Below the pieces are notes generated by a model. The model was given only the letters and a program-made list of their open reading frames with translations. It was not told the origin of the DNA and ran no database searches. A program made the position numbers and the translations under genes. This document shows positions 46,538-55,707 of a stretch of 64,000 nucleotides of DNA, piece by piece. Each line of letters starts with the position of its first letter. The first letter of the stretch is position 1. Source of the DNA: Eubacteriales bacterium (GTDB lineage: Bacteria > Bacillota > Clostridia > Lachnospirales > Lachnospiraceae); the NCBI GenBank assembly GCA_030536995.1, contig JAUNOY010000002.1, forward strand, positions 1-64,000, in the 5' to 3' direction.

Positions 46538-47884
46538 ATGAGTAAAGTAACATTTGATTATTCAAAAGCCGGCTGCTTCGTTTCAGAACAAGAAGTAGAA
46601 TCTATGAAAGTTCTGGCAGAAGCTGCAAAAGAAACTTTAGTATCCAGATCCGGAGCAGGAAATGATTTCCTCGGATGGATCGATCTCCCTGTAAATTATG
46701 ATAAAGAAGAGTTTGCGCGTATTAAAGAGGCGGCAAAGAAAATTCAGGAAGATTCAGAAGTATTACTGGTAATCGGTATTGGCGGTTCTTACCTTGGCGC
46801 AAGAGCAGCAATCGAGTTTTTAAGACATGGTTTCTATAATAATGTTTCAAAAGAAATCCGTAAAACTCCGGAAATTTATTTCGTGGGAAACAGCATCAGC
46901 AGCAGTTATATTAAAGGTCTGATTGATGTAATTGGTGACAGAGATTTCTCTATCAATATGATTTCCAAATCAGGTACAACCACAGAGCCTGCAATTGCTT
47001 TCCGTGTATTCAAGGAAATGCTTGAGAAGAAATACGGCAAAGAAGAAGCTTCTAAGAGAATATATGCAACAACTGATAAGGCTCGCGGAGCTCTTAAAAA
47101 AGTTGCAGACGAAGAAGGATATGCAGAGTTTGTTGTTCCGGATGACGTAGGTGGACGATTCTCTGTTCTTACCGCAGTTGGTCTTCTTCCAATCGCTGTA
47201 AGCGGTGCGGATATTGATAAATTAATGGAAGGTGCGGCTTCCGGACGTGAGCTTGCCCTGAACAGCCCATTTGAGGAAAATGATGCTGTAAAATATGCAG
47301 CTCTTCGTAATATCCTTCTTCGTAAGGGCAAAAATGTGGAAGTGCTTGCAAACTATGAGCCAAGCCTTCACTACATGAACGAGTGGTGGAAACAGCTTTA
47401 TGGTGAGAGTGAGGGTAAAGATCAGAAAGGTATTTTCCCGGCAGCAGTTGACCTTACCACAGATTTACATTCTATGGGACAGTTCATTCAGGACGGCGCA
47501 CGTATCATGTTTGAGACCGTTATGAATGTAGAGAAATCCGGAGCAGAAATTGTGATCGGAGAAGAAGCGGTTGATCTTGACGGACTGAATTACCTGGCAG
47601 GCAAAACAGTAGACTTTGTAAATAAGAGTGCAATGAACGGAACAATCCTTGCTCACACAGACGGTAATGTACCGAACTTAAGAGTTGATATCCCGCAGCA
47701 GGATGAGTTTACACTTGGACAGTTATTCTATTTCTTCGAGTTTGCCTGCGGTGTAAGCGGATACCTTCTCGGAGTAAATCCATTCAACCAGCCTGGTGTT
47801 GAAAGCTATAAGAAGAATATGTTCGCACTTCTTGGCAAACCGGGCTTTGAGAGTGAAAGAGAAGAGCTTCTTAAGAGACTGTAA
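46538..47884 (+). CDS. pgi: Glucose-6-phosphate isomerase
   Basis: Interconverts glucose-6-P and fructose-6-P, cytoplasmic, 448 residues, the short Firmicute form. [26 protein letters not shown] and the catalytic [18 protein letters not shown] segment are present. AAAGGAGAG precedes the ATG. The last base of its stop is the first base of the next ATG, so the dehydrogenase downstream is translationally coupled. Confidence 0.97.
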   Translation: MSKVTFDYSKAGCFVSEQEVESMKVLAEAAKETLVSRSGAGNDFLGWIDLPVNYDKEEFARIKEAAKKIQEDSEVLLVIGIGGSYLGARAAIEFLRHGFYNNVSKEIRKTPEIYFVGNSISSSYIKGLIDVIGDRDFSINMISKSGTTTEPAIAFRVFKEMLEKKYGKEEASKRIYATTDKARGALKKVADEEGYAEFVVPDDVGGRFSVLTAVGLLPIAVSGADIDKLMEGAASGRELALNSPFEENDAVKYAALRNILLRKGKNVEVLANYEPSLHYMNEWWKQLYGESEGKDQKGIFPAAVDLTTDLHSMGQFIQDGARIMFETVMNVEKSGAEIVIGEEAVDLDGLNYLAGKTVDFVNKSAMNGTILAHTDGNVPNLRVDIPQQDEFTLGQLFYFFEFACGVSGYLLGVNPFNQPGVESYKKNMFALLGKPGFESEREELLKRL

Positions 47885-48840
47885 TGAAAATTGTAATACT
47901 GGAAGCGGAAAGTTTGGGTGAAGACATGGTCTTCACCCCTTTTCATAAATTCGGAGAAGTGGTTATCTATCCAAGAAGTACGGCTGCGGAGGTTCCACAG
48001 CGTACGCAGGATGCGGATGTAATCATTGCGAACAAAGTTCCGATTTGTGAAGAGACGATCAGAGATGCAAAAAATTTAAAGCTTGTGTGTGTGACTGCGA
48101 CAGGGATTAATAATCTGGACGGAGATTATCTTAAGGAGAGAGGGATTGCGGCGTATAACGTGGCAGGATATTCTACAGACGGGGTAGCGCAGCACACCTT
48201 TGCCCTTTTATTTTATGTTCTGGAAAAACTGAATTACTATGATTATTATGTGAAATCCGGTGAATACGCCAGAGGAAGCTGTTTTTCCCATTTCAGCCAG
48301 AGTTTTTGCGAGCTTACAGGCAAGACATGGGGGATTATCGGGCTTGGCGCAATCGGCAGAAGAGTAGCGGAGATTGCTTCTGTATTCGGATGCAAAGTAA
48401 TCTGTTATTCTGCGTCAGGTCGCAAATATGAGAGTCCTTATGAGCAGGTGGAATTCGAGGAGCTTCTTGAACGCTCAGACTTTCTTTCCGTACATGCGCC
48501 TTTAAATATCCATACTGAGAATCTTATGACTCTAGAGGCGTTCCGTAAAATGAAAAAATCTGCTATTTTTATCAATGTGGCGAGAGGCGCTATTGTTAAT
48601 GAGCAGGATTTGTATACGGCTCTTACAGAAGGGGAGATTGCGGGCGCTGCGTTAGACGTTCTCGTTCAGGAACCGATGAATCCCGAAAATCCGCTTCTTA
48701 AAATACAGGACAGCAACAGACTTATTATTACGCCTCATATCGCCTGGGCAGCGAAGGAGACCAGATTCCGTGTAGTGGAGGAGGTCGTAAAAAATATTGA
48801 GAGATTTATGAACGGAGAAACGAAGAATCGCGTGTATTGA
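47884..48840 (+). CDS. D-isomer-specific 2-hydroxyacid dehydrogenase
   Basis: NAD-dependent dehydrogenase of 318 residues. The Rossmann motif GIIGLGAIGRRVA is near residue 150, and the catalytic Arg (NVARGAIVNE), Glu (VLVQEPMNPENPLL) and His (ITPHIAWA) are in place. Closest in flavour to glycerate/hydroxypyruvate reductases; the exact substrate is unclear. Start overlaps the pgi stop by one base. No terminator is obvious downstream, where a convergent small gene begins. Confidence 0.9.
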   Translation: MKIVILEAESLGEDMVFTPFHKFGEVVIYPRSTAAEVPQRTQDADVIIANKVPICEETIRDAKNLKLVCVTATGINNLDGDYLKERGIAAYNVAGYSTDGVAQHTFALLFYVLEKLNYYDYYVKSGEYARGSCFSHFSQSFCELTGKTWGIIGLGAIGRRVAEIASVFGCKVICYSASGRKYESPYEQVEFEELLERSDFLSVHAPLNIHTENLMTLEAFRKMKKSAIFINVARGAIVNEQDLYTALTEGEIAGAALDVLVQEPMNPENPLLKIQDSNRLIITPHIAWAAKETRFRVVEEVVKNIERFMNGETKNRVY

Positions 48841-48854
48841 CTGTGGATGAATTT

Positions 48855-49121
48855 TTAATCTTCCTCGATTACTTGTATCTCCAGATAATCAAAATCAATC
48901 TGTTCTATGAAGTTATCCTGGAAAAATCGGGCTTTGTCATGTTTTTTGAAGTCTTTGACTGTGGAATCCAGCCAGATGGGATTGCCAAGATCCATTTCAT
49001 AGCAGATTTGTTCCAGCCCGCGAAATATTTTGTGTGTTCTTGTATCTTTGGAGTCATCACACACGACAGTGTCCTGAAGCAGCCGATTGTCCTTCCAGAT
49101 TTTTCCCCATAAACGAAACAT
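48855..49121 (-). CDS. Small uncharacterised protein
   Basis: An 88-residue soluble protein (MFRLWGKIWKDNRLLQDTVV start) with a strong TTAAGGAGG site 10 nt before the ATG, which is why I prefer it over the overlapping open frame on the plus strand. It is acidic at the C-terminus and has no membrane segment. It looks like a conserved small protein of this family of bacteria, but I cannot give it a function. It is convergent with the dehydrogenase gene. Confidence 0.65.
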   Translation of the reverse strand: MFRLWGKIWKDNRLLQDTVVCDDSKDTRTHKIFRGLEQICYEMDLGNPIWLDSTVKDFKKHDKARFFQDNFIEQIDFDYLEIQVIEED

Positions 49122-49249
49122 ATATCTTTTCCTCCTTAAGGTAATTACAAAAATAAGTGAATTTCAGTATAATAGATTTCTTATCAGATGTAAACCCATT
49201 GAATGGGAGATATGGCCGGACTGGTAAAGAAAGATGAGGGAGACGGCAC

Positions 49250-49278
49250 TTGTCCGCTTTTTGACGGTGTGCTATAAT
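49250..49278 (+). promoter_or_regulatory. Promoter of the NMT1-type importer operon
   Basis: TTGTCC (49250-49255), 17-nt spacer and perfect TATAAT (49273-49278), 62 nt before the first gene. I see no recognisable riboswitch in 49122-49339. Confidence 0.6.
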
Positions 49279-49339
49279 CGGGATATGGATTATGATTGAG
49301 CGATGACCCATAGAAAAAAGCAGAAAGGAAGCAGGAGAA

Positions 49340-50305
49340 ATGAGAATGAAAAAAGCAGCAGCATGGCTTGTGTCTGCATGTATGGGGATTGGTATTCTGA
49401 CTGGTGCAGGAACAGTAATGGCGGCGGAAGCAGAAGAAGTGATTCATATAGGTGCATTAAAAGGTCCTACTGCAATGGGGATGGCGCAGCTTCTTGAGGA
49501 TGAAGAATATGAGTTCACGATTGCAGCTTCACCGGACGAAATAGTACCGATGATCGTGCAGGGGAAAGTGGATATTGCAGCGGTTCCGGCGAACCTTGCG
49601 GCAGTTCTCTATCAGAAAACAGAGCAGAAAGTCAGTGTTCTTGCAGCAAATACACTTGGGGTTCTGTACATTGTTGAGAACGGTGATACTGTGAAATCTG
49701 CAGAAGACTTGAAGGGAAAAACCATTTATGCCAGCGGTAAAGGGGCAACTCCGGAATATGCTCTTAATTCTGTACTTGAAGCAAACGGAATCGACCCTGA
49801 GAAGGATGTGACAATTGAATTCAAGTCTGAACATGCGGAGGTCGTGGCAGCTCTTGCCCAGGATCAGACGGCAGTAGGACTCCTTCCGCAGCCGTTTGTG
49901 ACAACAGCTCTTATGAAAAATGAGAATCTGAAGGTTGCTCTGGACCTTAATGAATTATGGGAGAGCAGCGCTGCAGACGACAGCAGACTTGTGACAGGAG
50001 TTGTCGTTGTGAGAAATGAATTTGCAGAAGAAAATAAAGAAGCTCTGGATGCGTTTATGGATGCGTACCAGGAGTCTGTTAATTTTGTAAATACAGATAC
50101 GGAAGCTGCAGCAGAGATTATCGGCGCGCACGATATCATTCCGAAAGAGGTTGCTGTAAAGGCGATTCCTGAGTGTTCCATTGTCTTCATTGAAGGCGAT
50201 GAGATGGAAACTATGCTTTCCGGATACCTTGCAACCTTAGAGGAGCAGAATTCGGAAATTATCGGAGGCAAATTACCGGATGAAGCATTCTATTACAAAC
50301 GATAG
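49340..50305 (+). CDS. NMT1/SsuA-like ABC transporter substrate-binding protein
   Basis: Extracellular binding protein of 321 residues with a signal peptide (about 1-28, ending TVMAAEA). No lipobox Cys is placed near the cleavage site, although one Cys lies in the hydrophobic core. The type II binding fold is read from HIGALKGPTAMGMAQLL, VDIAAVPANLAAVLY, LKGKTIYASGKGATPEYAL and GLLPQPFVTTAL. This family carries sulfonates, nitrate, thiamine precursors and similar small ligands; the ligand here is not evident. The permease start overlaps its 3' end by 26 nt. Confidence 0.85.
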   Translation: MRMKKAAAWLVSACMGIGILTGAGTVMAAEAEEVIHIGALKGPTAMGMAQLLEDEEYEFTIAASPDEIVPMIVQGKVDIAAVPANLAAVLYQKTEQKVSVLAANTLGVLYIVENGDTVKSAEDLKGKTIYASGKGATPEYALNSVLEANGIDPEKDVTIEFKSEHAEVVAALAQDQTAVGLLPQPFVTTALMKNENLKVALDLNELWESSAADDSRLVTGVVVVRNEFAEENKEALDAFMDAYQESVNFVNTDTEAAAEIIGAHDIIPKEVAVKAIPECSIVFIEGDEMETMLSGYLATLEEQNSEIIGGKLPDEAFYYKR

Positions 50306-51059
50306 AACGAAAAAAAAATACAGAATCATACGCATACTGGCAGTCCTTTTCTGGCTTGGAATCTGGCAGATTGCCAGTATGTGGCTTGGGCAGGAGATCC
50401 TTTTGGCATCTCCTGTTTCTGTTCTGAAAAAACTTTCGGGGTTGATTTTTACTGTTGATTTTTGGCAGTCAATAGGTTTTAGCTTCAGCAGAATTATCTT
50501 TGGATTCACCCTTGCCGTAGTTCTCGGGATTCTTTTGGGAATTGCTGCTTATGCATCAGAAGTGGTGGAAATTTTGCTGAATCCGCTGATTTCTGTGATT
50601 AAATCCACACCTGTCGCATCCTTTATCATCCTTTGTCTGATTTGGATACCATCACGTAATCTTTCCGTCTTTATTTCATTTCTCATGGTGCTCCCTGTTA
50701 TTTATACCAATATTTTGACAGGAATATGGCAGACAGACAGGCAGCTTCTTGAGATGGCGAATGTTTTTGAAATCAGCATGGGAAGGCGGATTGGATATAT
50801 TTATTTTTCTCAGATACTGCCTTATTTTATTACAGCCTGCCGCCTTTCTCTGGGGATGTGCTGGAAGGCCGGTGTAGCTGCGGAGGTTATCGGTGTTCCT
50901 TCCGGTTCTCTGGGAGAGAAGCTTTATCATGCAAAAATATATCTGAATACGCCGGAGTTGTTTGCATGGACAATTGTGATTATCGCTATCAGCGTATTGT
51001 TTGAAACATGTTTTCTGGCGGTTATCGATTATCTGAAAAGGTATGTGGAGCAGCGCTGA
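50280..51059 (+). CDS. ABC transporter permease, SsuC-like
   Basis: Integral membrane permease of 259 residues with about six helices and the coupling EAA loop (QLLEMANVFEISMGRRIGYIYFSQILPYF). It overlaps the binding-protein gene by 26 nt and precedes the ATPase by 13 nt, forming one importer operon of the nitrate/sulfonate/taurine class. Confidence 0.9.
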   Translation: MKHSITNDRTKKKYRIIRILAVLFWLGIWQIASMWLGQEILLASPVSVLKKLSGLIFTVDFWQSIGFSFSRIIFGFTLAVVLGILLGIAAYASEVVEILLNPLISVIKSTPVASFIILCLIWIPSRNLSVFISFLMVLPVIYTNILTGIWQTDRQLLEMANVFEISMGRRIGYIYFSQILPYFITACRLSLGMCWKAGVAAEVIGVPSGSLGEKLYHAKIYLNTPELFAWTIVIIAISVLFETCFLAVIDYLKRYVEQR

Positions 51060-51072
51060 AAAGGGAGAAAAT

Positions 51073-51648
51073 ATGGATATTGCAGTAAAAAAAATAAGTA
51101 AGTCATATGGACAAGAACAGGTTCTGAAAGATTTTTCCTGCGATTTTCCGGAGGGAAAGCTTACCTGTATTATGGGGCGTTCCGGAGGCGGAAAGACAAC
51201 TCTGATAAAACTTCTCATGGGGCTTGAAAAACCAACCGAGGGTTCTATAGAAGGGCTTTTTGGGAAGAAATTAAGCGCAGTTTTTCAGGAAGACAGGCTG
51301 TGTGAAAATTTAAGTGCAGCAGCCAACATCCGTCTGGTATGCAGAAATCATGTATCGGATGAAGAACTGAAAAGCGCTTTTCAAAGAGTTTGCCTTAATG
51401 AGGTATGGCGCAAGCCTGTGCGTGAATTAAGCGGAGGTATGCGCCGCCGTGTGGCGATTCTGAGGGCTCTTTTTGCAGAGTATGACTTCCTCATTCTGGA
51501 TGAACCTCTCAAAGGGCTGGATGAGGAGACAAAACAGAAAACAGCAGTTTACATACTGGAAAAGACACAGGGAAAAACAGTTCTGGTAGTTACCCACGAT
51601 GAAGAAGAGGCAAAGCTTTTGAGAGCGGAAAAAATTGTTCGTATGTAA
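51073..51648 (+). CDS. ABC transporter ATP-binding protein
   Basis: ATPase of the importer, 191 residues and so at the short end for the family. Walker A GRSGGGKTT (about 33), Q-loop AVFQEDRLCENLSA, signature LSGGMRRRV (about 120) and Walker B FLILDEPLKGLDE (about 141) are complete, and the H-loop reads VVTHDEEEA. GGGAGA precedes the ATG at 51073; the longer frame from 51043 overlaps the permease and lacks a site. Confidence 0.9.
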   Translation: MDIAVKKISKSYGQEQVLKDFSCDFPEGKLTCIMGRSGGGKTTLIKLLMGLEKPTEGSIEGLFGKKLSAVFQEDRLCENLSAAANIRLVCRNHVSDEELKSAFQRVCLNEVWRKPVRELSGGMRRRVAILRALFAEYDFLILDEPLKGLDEETKQKTAVYILEKTQGKTVLVVTHDEEEAKLLRAEKIVRM

Positions 51649-51692
51649 ATAACAGGGATTAAGTAAAAAAGTAAACGAAGAAAGGCATAAAT

Positions 51693-52358
51693 ATGTTACC
51701 AATCGCTATAAATTCAGATATGAAAGCTTTATGGCCGGAGGCAGTTCTCGGCTGTATTCAGTGTAAGGTGAAAGTAAAAGAAAGTCCAGCGGAGCTTCTT
51801 GAAGAAATTGAGGGGGTTGGCAAAGAGCTTCAGTCAAAAATTGTGAAAGTGCCGGATATTCCGAAGCGGAAAAAAATTGCGGATACAAGAAGTGCCTACA
51901 AGGCTTTTGGCAAGGAACCTAGTCGTTACCGCAATTCAGCGGAGGCTATGTGCCGCCGCATCGTTCAGGGGAAAGGACTTTATAAGATTAATAATGTGGT
52001 AGAATGCAATAATCTCTTCTCCATCCGCACAGGATATTCTCTGGGGGCCTATGATGTGAAAAAAATTGATGGTTCTGTTCTATGGACGGTGGCTCAGGAA
52101 GGTGCACATTATCAAGGAATCGGAAAAGATCAAATCAATGTGGAATTTCTTCCGGTGTTTGTGGACACTCAGGGACCATTTGGAAATCCGACCAGTGATT
52201 CCACCCGTACCAGAATTACAGAAAAGACAGAGGAAATTCTTATGGTTATCTTTGGATTTTCAGGTACTGAGGGAATGAAAATGGATATTTTGGATTTGGT
52301 AAAGCTTCTTGAAACTTACTGTGAAGCCCATGACATTGAGACTAAAATTATAGAATAA
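51693..52358 (+). CDS. B3/B4 tRNA-binding-domain protein (PheT editing-domain homologue)
   Basis: A 221-residue soluble protein matching the B3/B4 domain of phenylalanyl-tRNA synthetase beta chain: RSAYKAFGKEPSRYRNSAEAM, GLYKINNVVECNNLFSI, and FGNPTSDSTRTRIT. Standalone copies may hydrolyse misacylated tRNA or free substrates; the precise role is unknown. It follows the ABC operon by 45 nt and ends before a bidirectional terminator. Confidence 0.85.
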   Translation: MLPIAINSDMKALWPEAVLGCIQCKVKVKESPAELLEEIEGVGKELQSKIVKVPDIPKRKKIADTRSAYKAFGKEPSRYRNSAEAMCRRIVQGKGLYKINNVVECNNLFSIRTGYSLGAYDVKKIDGSVLWTVAQEGAHYQGIGKDQINVEFLPVFVDTQGPFGNPTSDSTRTRITEKTEEILMVIFGFSGTEGMKMDILDLVKLLETYCEAHDIETKIIE

Positions 52359-52370
52359 ATACAGCAGAAT

Positions 52371-52408
52371 CAAAAACTCCGCTCGGATTGTCCGAAGCGG
52401 AGTTTTTG
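52371..52408. terminator. Bidirectional terminator between convergent genes
   Basis: CAAAAACTCCGCT (52371-52383) and AGCGGAGTTTTTG (52396-52408) pair, with an inner CGGA/TCCG stem. The A/T runs in the arms serve both strands. Confidence 0.92.
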
Positions 52409-52425
52409 ATTTTATCAATATCAAT

Positions 52426-53919
52426 TTATTTGGCGGAAAGCTCGTATTTTACGAGATTCATTTTTACTTTTCCATCTGCGTGGAAGGAGATTCCGTCTGC
52501 TTCCTGCGGTGTGTTTAAGGTAATGGTCATAACCTTTTCGCCGTCATTGACGAAGACCTCTGCGCTGAAACGGTCAAGGATGATACGAAGCTTCAGCTCG
52601 CCATTTGTGCTGTTTACCAGACAGCGTCTCTGGTGAACATGAGCTCTTCTTGAACCTGAGAATTTACGGTCGATTTTCAGGACAGATTCCTGCGGATGGA
52701 AGCTTAAGGATGTCTTAAAGTCTTCGTTCTGTGCGAAACGGACAGTGAAGTTCTGGTAAAGATTCTGCGCATCCTCAGGAAGAATGGAGATTTCCATATC
52801 TACGCAGCGTCCTTCTACGCCGTCGAAACACATAGTGTCATCTTCAATTAAAACATCTTCATAAGAAACCTTATTTTCTCTCAGATTTTCCAGCTCTTTG
52901 ATCGGCTGCTGGTAAAGTCTTCCGTTTTTGATGGAAAGCTCTCTTGGAAGGCTCATCTGACCGAACCATTTCTGGTCAGGAGAGTGAGGAGCGCAGGTAT
53001 CCCAGTTCTGCATCCAGCCAATCATTACACGGCGTCCGTCAGGAGTGAGAAGAGTCTGGGAAGCATAGAAGTCAATGCCGTAATCAATGGCCTGATCATG
53101 CTCTTCTGTAAAGACTTTTTTCTCTTTGTCGTAGGAACCGATGATGCAGAGGGTTCCGTTTCCGTTGTGGTATTCCAGACCTTTTGCCAGCATGTCCTGA
53201 GGGCTTACAAGGAGTACGTGTTTGTCGCCAAGCTCCACGAAATCAGGGCATTCCCACATTTTACCGAAGCGGTTGCGGTTCTGTGCAAGAATGGTATCGA
53301 ATTTCCAGCTCAGACCGTCCTGACTGCTGTAAAGAAGAATCTGACCGCTGCCGTCAGCAGGGCGGTTGGCAACAACGCAGCTATAAGTTCCGTCCTCGTT
53401 GCGCCACATTTTCGGGTCACGGAAGTCGGCTTTGCTGCTTCCTTCCGGAATGTCGTTTCCGTCAAGAACAGGGTTAATGTCAAGCTTTTCGTAATCTACA
53501 CCGTCTCCGATAGCAAGACACTGAGTCTGTACATCTCTGAAAGTGCCGTCCGGCTGAGGCTCGCGGGCTACACCTGTGTACATGAGAAGCTGTCTGCCGT
53601 CAGGAAGTGTCTCCGCACTTCCTGAGAAACAGCCGTCTCTGTCAAAAACCTCATCCGGAGCAAGAGCTGCGGGAAGAAATTCCCAGTGCAGCATATCTTT
53701 GCTTACCGCATGTCCCCAGTGCATAGGACCCCAGTGGATATTATAAGGATTATACTGGTAGAACAAATGGTATTGTCCGTTGTAGCAGGAAAAACCATTA
53801 GGGTCATTTGTCCAGCCCGTACGGGGAGATAAATGGAATGCAGGTCTTTCTTCTGTTTTGATCATTTTTGCGGAAGTTTCTTCATATTTTCGTGCTTCCC
53901 GTAAAGTCTGACTTGTCAT
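52426..53919 (-). CDS. GH32 beta-fructofuranosidase (sucrose/fructan hydrolase)
   Basis: Glycoside hydrolase family 32 enzyme of 497 residues that releases fructose from sucrose or fructo-oligosaccharides. The nucleophile Asp is in WTNDPNG (about residue 39), the transition-state FRDPK near 165 and the acid/base Glu in WECPDF near 223; a C-terminal beta-sandwich follows. No signal peptide, so it acts on imported sugar. AAAGGTGA precedes the ATG. It is the last gene of the minus-strand transporter operon, 3 nt after the binding-protein gene. Confidence 0.95.
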   Translation of the reverse strand: MTSQTLREARKYEETSAKMIKTEERPAFHLSPRTGWTNDPNGFSCYNGQYHLFYQYNPYNIHWGPMHWGHAVSKDMLHWEFLPAALAPDEVFDRDGCFSGSAETLPDGRQLLMYTGVAREPQPDGTFRDVQTQCLAIGDGVDYEKLDINPVLDGNDIPEGSSKADFRDPKMWRNEDGTYSCVVANRPADGSGQILLYSSQDGLSWKFDTILAQNRNRFGKMWECPDFVELGDKHVLLVSPQDMLAKGLEYHNGNGTLCIIGSYDKEKKVFTEEHDQAIDYGIDFYASQTLLTPDGRRVMIGWMQNWDTCAPHSPDQKWFGQMSLPRELSIKNGRLYQQPIKELENLRENKVSYEDVLIEDDTMCFDGVEGRCVDMEISILPEDAQNLYQNFTVRFAQNEDFKTSLSFHPQESVLKIDRKFSGSRRAHVHQRRCLVNSTNGELKLRIILDRFSAEVFVNDGEKVMTITLNTPQEADGISFHADGKVKMNLVKYELSAK

Positions 53920-53922
53920 AAA

Positions 53923-55626
53923 TTATTCACCTTTCTGTGTGTCTGTGTTTGTCTCTGCCTCATAGAAGGAATCCAGATATTTCTGGAAGATGCTCAGGTA
54001 TTCTTCAAGACCGTATTTGTTCAGGGATTCAATATATTCATCCCAGTCAGCATCTGTAAATCCGTTCATGATCCAGTCGGATTTTTTCGCATTAATAGTT
54101 TTCTGGATGTCAGCCTGTAAGTTGGACAGCTTTTCATTGTCCTCGCGGCTCATAAATACGTTCGGGTATATATATTTGGTGTGCATATCCGGTGTGTAGA
54201 ATTCTTCAATCCAGTCAAGACGATACTGCGCGTCGTCAGGGCATGTTACGTATTTGTCGTAATATTCGTCAAGAACTGCCAGAGGACCGGAAACAGCTTC
54301 TGCCTCACGTACTTCTACAGGAGAAGCGTCTCCGAGAGGAGCATGTGTAAGCATTTCTTCGCCGTCTGCATTTGTGCCAAGCTCGAAGATATCGAATTCA
54401 TCTTCTTCTCCGTAGGTTCCCCAGTTGTTCTGCGGAGACTGGAACGGGTCGTACATCTGGTCGAGCCATGCGCAGACAAGAGCCGGATTTTCTGCAACTG
54501 CTGTTACAACACAGCGACCGCGGTCAAAACCACTTGTAAAGGAACCGTTGTCTGGAGTCAGGTTAGTAGTATCTGCGGTAAGAACAGGGAGCGGAACCCA
54601 GTCCTTCAGATTGTCGATGTTTGCAACGTCCCAGGAGAAGCATACGCCGTAACGTCCGGATTTACCTTTGGAAACATAGGTGGACCAGTCATGAGTGAAA
54701 GCTTCCGGGTCGATCAGACCTTCTTCATAAAGGTGGTGCATCCACTGGAGACCGTCTTTATAGCCCTGCTGTGTAGCGCTGCAGATAACCTTAAGGTCAT
54801 CGGTAACTACAATATGTCTTCCCGGGTCAGGGTCTCCGTAGCCTTCGCCGAAGCCGTTGATGAGGATTGCAGGGTCCTGTCCGCCGTCGTTTAAGATACA
54901 GGACATTGGAATGATATCTCCCTCAATGCCAAATTCTGCCTGAAGCTCAGAAGCGTGGTCGCGGAAGGCGATGAGAACCTGTTCAAATTCATCTACTGTT
55001 TCCGGAATTTCCAGTCCAAGGAAATCAAGCCATTTCTTGTTGATAAAGCTCATGTTGTCAAGAGTCTGGATTGCTGTTTTGTCAGAGCCCAACTGCTCAA
55101 TCCACGGAAGCGCCCAGATGTGCCCCTCTGTGTCTGTACACATGGTTTTGTATTCCGGATATTTTTCGAATACAGCGCTTAAGTTCGGCATATAGGCGTC
55201 GATATATTTTTCCAGAGGAATGATAACGCCCTGTTTTGCATATTTTAGAAGGTCGCTGTCGCCGAAGCCTGCTGTGAAAACGAAGTCTGTCAGATTCTTG
55301 GTGTTTGCCATGTTAAGGGCAATTTTGTCAGCCCACTGGTCAGCCTGAATAGCAGTCCATTCGATTTCTACGTTTGTCTTTTCCTGAAGACGTTTGAAAA
55401 TGGTTCTGTTATTCGGGTTGGACTCTGTATTTGCCGGGAAGCTTGTCATTCCGGTAAGAGTTGCTTTTTCTTTCAGAGGAAATGCCAGTTCTGCAGTATC
55501 AACTTCCTGAAATTCGCCTTTATTCAGTTCCTTTTTTTCGCTTTTGCCGCCGCATCCTGCAAGGGAGAGAACCATACATGCTGCAAGGGAAAATGACATA
55601 ATACGTTTGATATTTTTCGTTTTCAT
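53923..55626 (-). CDS. Sugar-binding lipoprotein of an LplA-type importer
   Basis: Extracellular solute-binding protein of 567 residues, long for family 1 binding proteins but normal for the LplA/LipO branch. A lipoprotein signal peptide with LAGC lipobox (Cys 25) is clear. AAGGAG 8 nt before the ATG at 55626 sets the start. The neighbours (two permeases and GH32) point to a fructan-type oligosaccharide ligand. The 72-nt gap to the upstream permease holds two operator-like TTTTACATT boxes. Confidence 0.9.
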   Translation of the reverse strand: MKTKNIKRIMSFSLAACMVLSLAGCGGKSEKKELNKGEFQEVDTAELAFPLKEKATLTGMTSFPANTESNPNNRTIFKRLQEKTNVEIEWTAIQADQWADKIALNMANTKNLTDFVFTAGFGDSDLLKYAKQGVIIPLEKYIDAYMPNLSAVFEKYPEYKTMCTDTEGHIWALPWIEQLGSDKTAIQTLDNMSFINKKWLDFLGLEIPETVDEFEQVLIAFRDHASELQAEFGIEGDIIPMSCILNDGGQDPAILINGFGEGYGDPDPGRHIVVTDDLKVICSATQQGYKDGLQWMHHLYEEGLIDPEAFTHDWSTYVSKGKSGRYGVCFSWDVANIDNLKDWVPLPVLTADTTNLTPDNGSFTSGFDRGRCVVTAVAENPALVCAWLDQMYDPFQSPQNNWGTYGEEDEFDIFELGTNADGEEMLTHAPLGDASPVEVREAEAVSGPLAVLDEYYDKYVTCPDDAQYRLDWIEEFYTPDMHTKYIYPNVFMSREDNEKLSNLQADIQKTINAKKSDWIMNGFTDADWDEYIESLNKYGLEEYLSIFQKYLDSFYEAETNTDTQKGE

Positions 55627-55679
55627 AATCAAAACTCCTTTTTAACTTTCTTAATAGTACAGAGGTATATGGGTTGTGG

Positions 55680-55700
55680 TTTTACATTGTTTTACATTTG
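55680..55700. promoter_or_regulatory. Paired TTTTACATT boxes upstream of the sugar-binding protein gene
   Basis: TTTTACATT (55680-55688) and TTTTACATTTG (55690-55700) are direct repeats with a 10-nt period. The same double box overlaps the lacI-family promoter at 57832-57850, so both may bind that repressor. Confidence 0.5.
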
Positions 55701-55707
55701 GCCAGAA

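Noticed and set aside
48837..49112. Plus-strand frame overlapping the small minus gene
   Set aside because: It starts at the dehydrogenase stop without a ribosome site, whereas the minus-strand frame has TTAAGGAGG.
54181..54894. A 237-codon frame antisense to the sugar-binding lipoprotein
   Set aside because: Opposite a clear family member with complete features; no ribosome site.
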